Of a DNA stretch of 64,000 nucleotides, positions 59,939 through 64,000 are shown in pieces. Numbering within the stretch: the first letter of the stretch is position 1; every line of letters starts with the position of its first letter. Below the pieces are notes generated by a model. That model searched no databases. It was given only the letters and a program-made list of their open reading frames with translations, and was not told the DNA's origin. The DNA lies in assembly GCA_021234155.1 (NCBI GenBank), contig JAJEKV010000107.1:1228866-1292865 (forward strand), read 5' to 3'. This stretch comes from Isoetes taiwanensis (taxonomy: Eukaryota; Streptophyta; Lycopodiopsida; Isoetales; Isoetaceae). Both the position numbers and the translations under genes were made by a program.

Positions 59939-60250
59939 ATGCCATCTCTGACAGTTGCTCTTGGTGCAATATTCAACATACTAAATGCAAACATACAAAT
60001 ACGTTGGATTTCTCATTTTGGTACATACCCTGATTGGTGGTGGAGAACTCCACAGTTTATGATAGGAGCTGCAATACTTGTGGCTGGCATGATCATCAAT
60101 ATCTGGGCTGATGGGGTTCTAATTTCTTTGCGCAGAAATTCTAAAGATAAGAGTTATAAGGTACCAGAGGAGGCATGTTTGAATATGTATCCTGCCCAAA
60201 TTACCTTGGAGCGGCAATCGAGTGTTCTGTTACAATATCTGCCTCCTTCT
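59939..60250 (+). CDS. DET2-like steroid 5-alpha-reductase, first exon
   Basis: Reads MPSLTVALGAIFNILNANIQ, YPDWWWRTPQF and GAAILVAGMIINIWADGVLI, the N-terminal half of DET2-type 3-oxo-5-alpha-steroid 4-dehydrogenase, including two membrane segments. With one A restored near 60,164 the frame continues PRGGMFEYVSCPNYLGAAIE, the conserved NADPH-binding block. A donor-like GAGT|GTTCTG follows. Such enzymes reduce sterol intermediates in brassinosteroid synthesis. No C-terminal half was found downstream, so this is a fragment or an exon whose partner is unrecognised. Confidence 0.55.
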
Positions 60251-60294
60251 GTAGACTAATACTTACGCTTCTGGTCTGGAGATCCCACCCATCC

Positions 60295-61720
60295 TTAAGT
60301 AGCTAGTTTTTCTATTTCTTTCTCACAACATTTGCCGAGCTTGTAAGAAAGCTTCAAAATAACTGAGGGGTATAATAATGGTAGAACCTCTGGGCTCCTG
60401 CATGTCCAATAAAAGCACAAAATTGGGTTCTCACAAAACAGGGGTTCTGGGTTCTCATAGAACAGGGGCGGCAAAGGCTTGGACAGATAGGTCAAAATGG
60501 CAGCAGATATCGTTTCCAAAAATGGTCTTCATATGAGCTCTGCACGAATATTTAAGCAGCAGGAAGCAGATGGGCTTTACATGGGCAACTGCTGTCGATT
60601 TAGGAATGGGAAATGCATAAATCCAAGCAATAGCTTCTACTGGCACAGCCTTGTAGACGATATCAAGAGGGGATCTCACCTGCGTCCTCACCTTTAACAT
60701 ATCATAGCTGAATTACAGAAAATACCTCACCTTCTTGTGGCTCACCTTCAAACGTGATCAGAGTACGACATACTCCACAAAACACAACTTTGGCTCTTGC
60801 CAAACCTTCAGAGCATGCCTTGAAGGTCAGGATGCCTTCAACGTATCAGAGCAGCATGCCTAGATCTCGAGACCAGCTCCAATAAACCCAAGACGATGTA
60901 GCCAATGATGGGTTATCTTGTAGCAAAACTTGTAAAAGCCACCACACTAAAATGGTAGGCGCTAAGTCCCCGTGAGAAAGATCGCCATGAAAAACAAAAA
61001 TGCAAGCTCCCTCCTCAAAACCAAAACGTGATTCGGAATACAAAGTGTATTCGAATAAGATTCCCTCTATAATTTGGAACCCAAATCCACAGATCCCCCT
61101 ATCCCCTAAACGAAAAAAAAACTCCTTTTATTGATTATAACCTTATTCCCCGTATCCCCACAAAACAAATAAAAAAAATTCCAAGGTGATTGAAAAATTG
61201 AAAATGACCTAGTTGTGCTTTGTTTTTCCTCCTCGGCTCTTCCCCGAGCGGGATGTGTATTCCATAATACAAAATGGTTTGATATTTTTCTTTTCCGCCT
61301 CGTTATTCTGGAATAGCAAGTGTATTCCGGAATACAAAAAGGGTTTCGCGTGTTCGAACACCGTATTCCTTTTTCGCTACTATCTCCGTTCTTTAAACAA
61401 GAGAAATTTGTTAATTTCTAGGACACATGAAAAACCAAATATTTGTGTGCCCTTTTGAATCAAAGAGCTCTAATCGTTATTTTTTGTGCTCAATCCTTCT
61501 CTCATCATTCCTCATGCTTTTGCACATAAATGAGTATTTTAAAATATCAGAAATTTTGCATGTTAATATCAAGATTTTATCTTCAGTTTTTTAATATACT
61601 ACAATGCCAGTTACTACTTCACTTTTATTTTCGGTTAAGTTGTGTTCTCTTAAAACAGGAGTTCTCTCAAAAAGCATGCTTGGAAAAAAATTCTAATTGG
61701 TTGAAAAGTGTCACTTTGAC
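60295..61720. other. Spacer with unidentified minus-strand frame and palindrome motifs
   Basis: A minus-strand frame at 60,455-60,700 (SPLDIVYKAVPVEAIAWIYA) could be an exon but matches no family I know. AATACAAAGTGTATTCG (61,038) and GTGTATTCCGGAATAC (61,319) are copies of the dispersed palindrome. AT-rich elsewhere. Confidence 0.4.
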
Positions 61721-61724
61721 ACAG

Positions 61725-64000
61725 TCAATTCTCTCTTCGCATAAAAAAAGGGGCTATTTTGGGGGGGTCAAAATACAATTTTATGCCTTTTTTTTTTCTT
61801 AACCTCATTTTAGCCCCTTTTTTGGGGGAAAAAAGGGAATCTTTGAGGAATATTCCTTTTGCTCTCGTTTCAATGATTTGCTCCCGTTTCATATGCAACC
61901 ATGTTGATGTCATCTTGACATAATCAGATGAGGATTTGGCGCCTAGCTCTTGATTCTTATGAGGAAGGTTTGGTAAGACAACCAATCTCATCTTAACGAA
62001 GTTCACAGCCTCCTTGTCTATGTCCACGACCACACAATTTCGCCCTTCTTGAGTGCACATGCAATGGTGGTACCAGGATCCGAGAACGCATCAAGCACCC
62101 AATCTCCTGGATGAGAAAACATGTCAATGAGATGGTTGATGAGTTTTTGGGGCTTTTGATAGTGCTTCACAATTCTGCCCTGTGCACTCGGGTCTTGCAG
62201 CTTCTGTAACACTGCAGGAAACTCTAAAACATTTGAGAAGTCAATGCAGGCAGAAGTGTTGAAATGCTCCATGGTCCTCTTGCCATCGAAGCTCCAGTAA
62301 CCAATGTGCAGATATTCCACTTTGCTTAACAGCCTGGGGCCTCCACCATGATAATTTATATTCGTTTTGTACCTTCAAGAGAAAGGTCAATGGTCAGCAA
62401 TAAAAGAAAATAACAAGTAGTGTATTCCAGAATACGAAGCGTACCAGACTAAGTTCTCGTAACCAGCTTGGTCAGGAGATCCAAAGTGATTTTTGAAGCT
62501 GGCTTCGACAAGACCAGCTTGCATACTGGAGTGAAATACCACTAACCGCCAGTGTCTAGCTGTAGTGATCTTCATTAAGCCTTTTATGAATTCATTGAAA
62601 TCCGCATGCTTAAAAGGGTCTTTAATCTTGAAGCCGTAGGGAATGTCAGCAATGATTAGCGTGAAATCTTGTGGCTTCACACTCGCTACAAGCTTGGTGC
62701 AGTCCCCATGTACAATTGAGTAAAGATTGTTTTGGTCGAATAAAGTAAACGTTTCATAGTCCGTTTCTGCGACCTCTACAGTCCAACGCTCTGCCAAAGT
62801 TCTTTCTTCCCGAGCAATCCTTACCAGGTGCATGAAACCTTCTGGTAGGTCCTTGTTTTTCTTCTTACTCTGCAAATCCACAAAATGATTAGAACATTTA
62901 CAAATCTACGCTACCTAAACGCCCAAAGCAGGCTTACCCAACCTTCAAAATTTGGAGCGTACTGAACAATTCTCTCGTCAGATGTAGCAATAGGATAAAG
63001 TTCCTTGCACCGTTCCCATGTTTGCACATTCAATTGTTCCATCAAACATGTTTGACATGTAATGACGTTCTTTCTTCCGCTGCAACATCAAAGCCAAGAA
63101 TTACATCAGGAACACGTCTACAGAAGAACTTTATCGCAATCACAAAACAACACCACATCAAACAAGAAAAGCCAAAGTGTATTCCGGAATACACTTTGGC
63201 TTTGTATTCGAATTCACAACGTTAAGCAGAATACACGCTGGCTTTGTAAGGCTAAAGTTTTGACCAGTATGCAGGCGTTGACACAAAAGACTAAACTTTC
63301 TAAAAGACTTGCTTGTGCAACTCCTTCGACATTTCTTCTAAAGTAAATTCCTTGTCCACAAACTTTTGCAGTAACATTTCTAACAACGGAATGTCTGTAA
63401 ATCCTTGAAGCTCTCTCCAGACAATGATAGTCATTTCTTTTTTTGGAACATCGGATCCTTTTTTCTTGTATGTCACTTTGCCCTTACTTTTGAGGTCTCC
63501 GGCTTCGAACATATTAAAAAATTAAGTTTTGCAAATCCCATATCTAAACATGGTAACAAGTGGTGTTAGTACAATGTATTCTGGAATAGAATGCTGGGAC
63601 TAGCTACTTGAACTAAAATGCGGACATACCCTTCCTTCTCTAAAAGCAAGCTGGAACCAGTTGTCATGGGCAATAAGGGAGGTCCTTGTGTTGTCCTCGT
63701 CGTACTTTAGACAACACTCTATGGCACACGCCTCTTTGACCTCCAAGGAGTATGCTGGCTTCTTTAGGTCGTTGCCATATTTTTCTTTAAATATAAGAAA
63801 TTCTCTGTGCATAAACCTTATTTTGTCCCATCTTCAATTTGTACTCATTGTCCGCATTGTGGGTGTTGGCAACGATCTTAGCTTCTTCGTCAGTAAGGCC
63901 ACAATATACTGCACAAAGAACCGTCAAATACCTCGCGTTGAACTTCTCCTTGTACAGTTGCCTCCTTGCTTTGAAGCTGTGGTTCCTCCCTAACACATAA
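61725..64000 (-). CDS. ParB-like / beta-class DNA amino-methyltransferase gene (5' end off window)
   Basis: Exons on the minus strand: 63,630-64,000+ (GRNHSFKARRQLY, a ParB-like GGNHS-x-x-ARR signature, then LTVLCAVYCGLTDEEAKIVA); 63,309-63,543 (GKVTYKKKGSDVPKKEMTI); 62,938-63,079 (LNVQTWERCKELYP, YAPNFEGW); 62,445-62,869 (SKKKNKDLPEGF, YSIVHGDCTKL, then motif IV IIADIPYGF); about 61,900-62,372 (HYQKPQKLINHLIDMFSHPG, motif I VLDAFSDPGTTIACA, motif II CVVVDIDKEAVNF). Motif IV before motif I is the beta-class order of N6-adenine/N4-cytosine methyltransferases (Pfam N6_N4_Mtase type). Introns are GT-AG (e.g. GTACGC at 62,444, GTAAGC at 62,937) and joints keep phase. A one-base loss near 62,040 and others in exon 1 and 2 break the frame. 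The first glycine of FxGxG is replaced (FSDPG), so activity is uncertain. Product would methylate DNA; base and target unknown. Confidence 0.7.
63168..63203. repeat. Perfect 36-bp palindrome in an intron of the methyltransferase gene
   Basis: Each half is AAAGCCAAAGTGTATTCC or its exact complement, with the centre at 63,185/63,186 and no loop. It lies in the intron between exons 63,309-63,543 and 62,938-63,079. Shorter versions occur at about 58,278, 58,351, 61,038, 61,319, 62,420 and 63,575. It could fold to a cruciform or hairpin RNA or bind a dimeric protein. Confidence 0.85.

Noticed and set aside
61725-64000. Bacterial contamination carrying a DNA methyltransferase
   Set aside because: The coding parts are separated by GT-AG introns that keep phase, and the flanks are AT-rich plant-like repeats.

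Overview
The window looks like nuclear DNA of a land plant with a large, repeat-rich genome. A seed-free vascular plant such as a fern is my best guess, from the style of the PPR proteins, the MULE transposase and the LINEs; that is inference. The signs of a plant are spliced genes with GT-AG introns (a receptor-like kinase, a steroid 5-alpha-reductase-like exon, a CWC22-like fragment), PPR fragments, and LINE, MULE, hAT and Helitron remnants separated by AT-rich spacer. I see no bacterial operon, rRNA or confident tRNA gene.

Layout. 0-3.8 kb: LINE tail and a decayed LINE ending in poly(A). 5.2-6.7 kb: a LINE zinc-knuckle scrap, a hairpin, degenerate repeats and a near-perfect 97-bp inverted repeat. 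7.7-9.4 kb: PPR pseudogene (-). 11.2-13.8 kb: receptor-like kinase (-), eight legible exons. 17.3-20.3 kb: long AGATTCCC-type minisatellites around a ~100-bp repeat. 20.3-22.8 kb: spliced gene with a ParB-like signature (-), cut short by the minisatellite, with tandem units bearing GGCGCCGAC upstream (23-24 kb). 24.6-29.6 kb: MULE transposase (+) split by a hAT remnant (-). 29.9-30.3 kb: PPR fragment. 32.5-34.9 kb: LINE interrupted by three palindrome-ended elements. 40.8-45.1 kb: Helitron Rep/helicase remnant (+). 46.9-48 and 55.2-56.6 kb: two LINE reverse-transcriptase remnants flanking an FCP1-like phosphatase remnant (50.6-51.3 kb) and unrecognised minus-strand coding remains. 57.4-64 kb: a region with a CWC22-like fragment, a DET2-like exon and a spliced ParB-like/DNA amino-methyltransferase gene (-) running off the right edge, with a dispersed palindrome (core GTGTATTCCGGAATACAC) in introns and flanks.

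The most unusual content is the pair of spliced ParB-like genes, one clearly carrying a beta-class DNA amino-methyltransferase domain (motif IV before motif I), plus a third remnant, each close to repeated palindromes. This could be an uncharacterised domesticated or mobile DNA-modification family; the sequence alone does not show function.

Reading frames are broken almost everywhere. In the kinase gene all five breaks are single-base changes in homopolymer runs, while splice sites and catalytic residues are intact. Part of the apparent decay may therefore be sequencing or assembly error. Coordinates of exons are my own reading and may be off by a few bases where stated as approximate.
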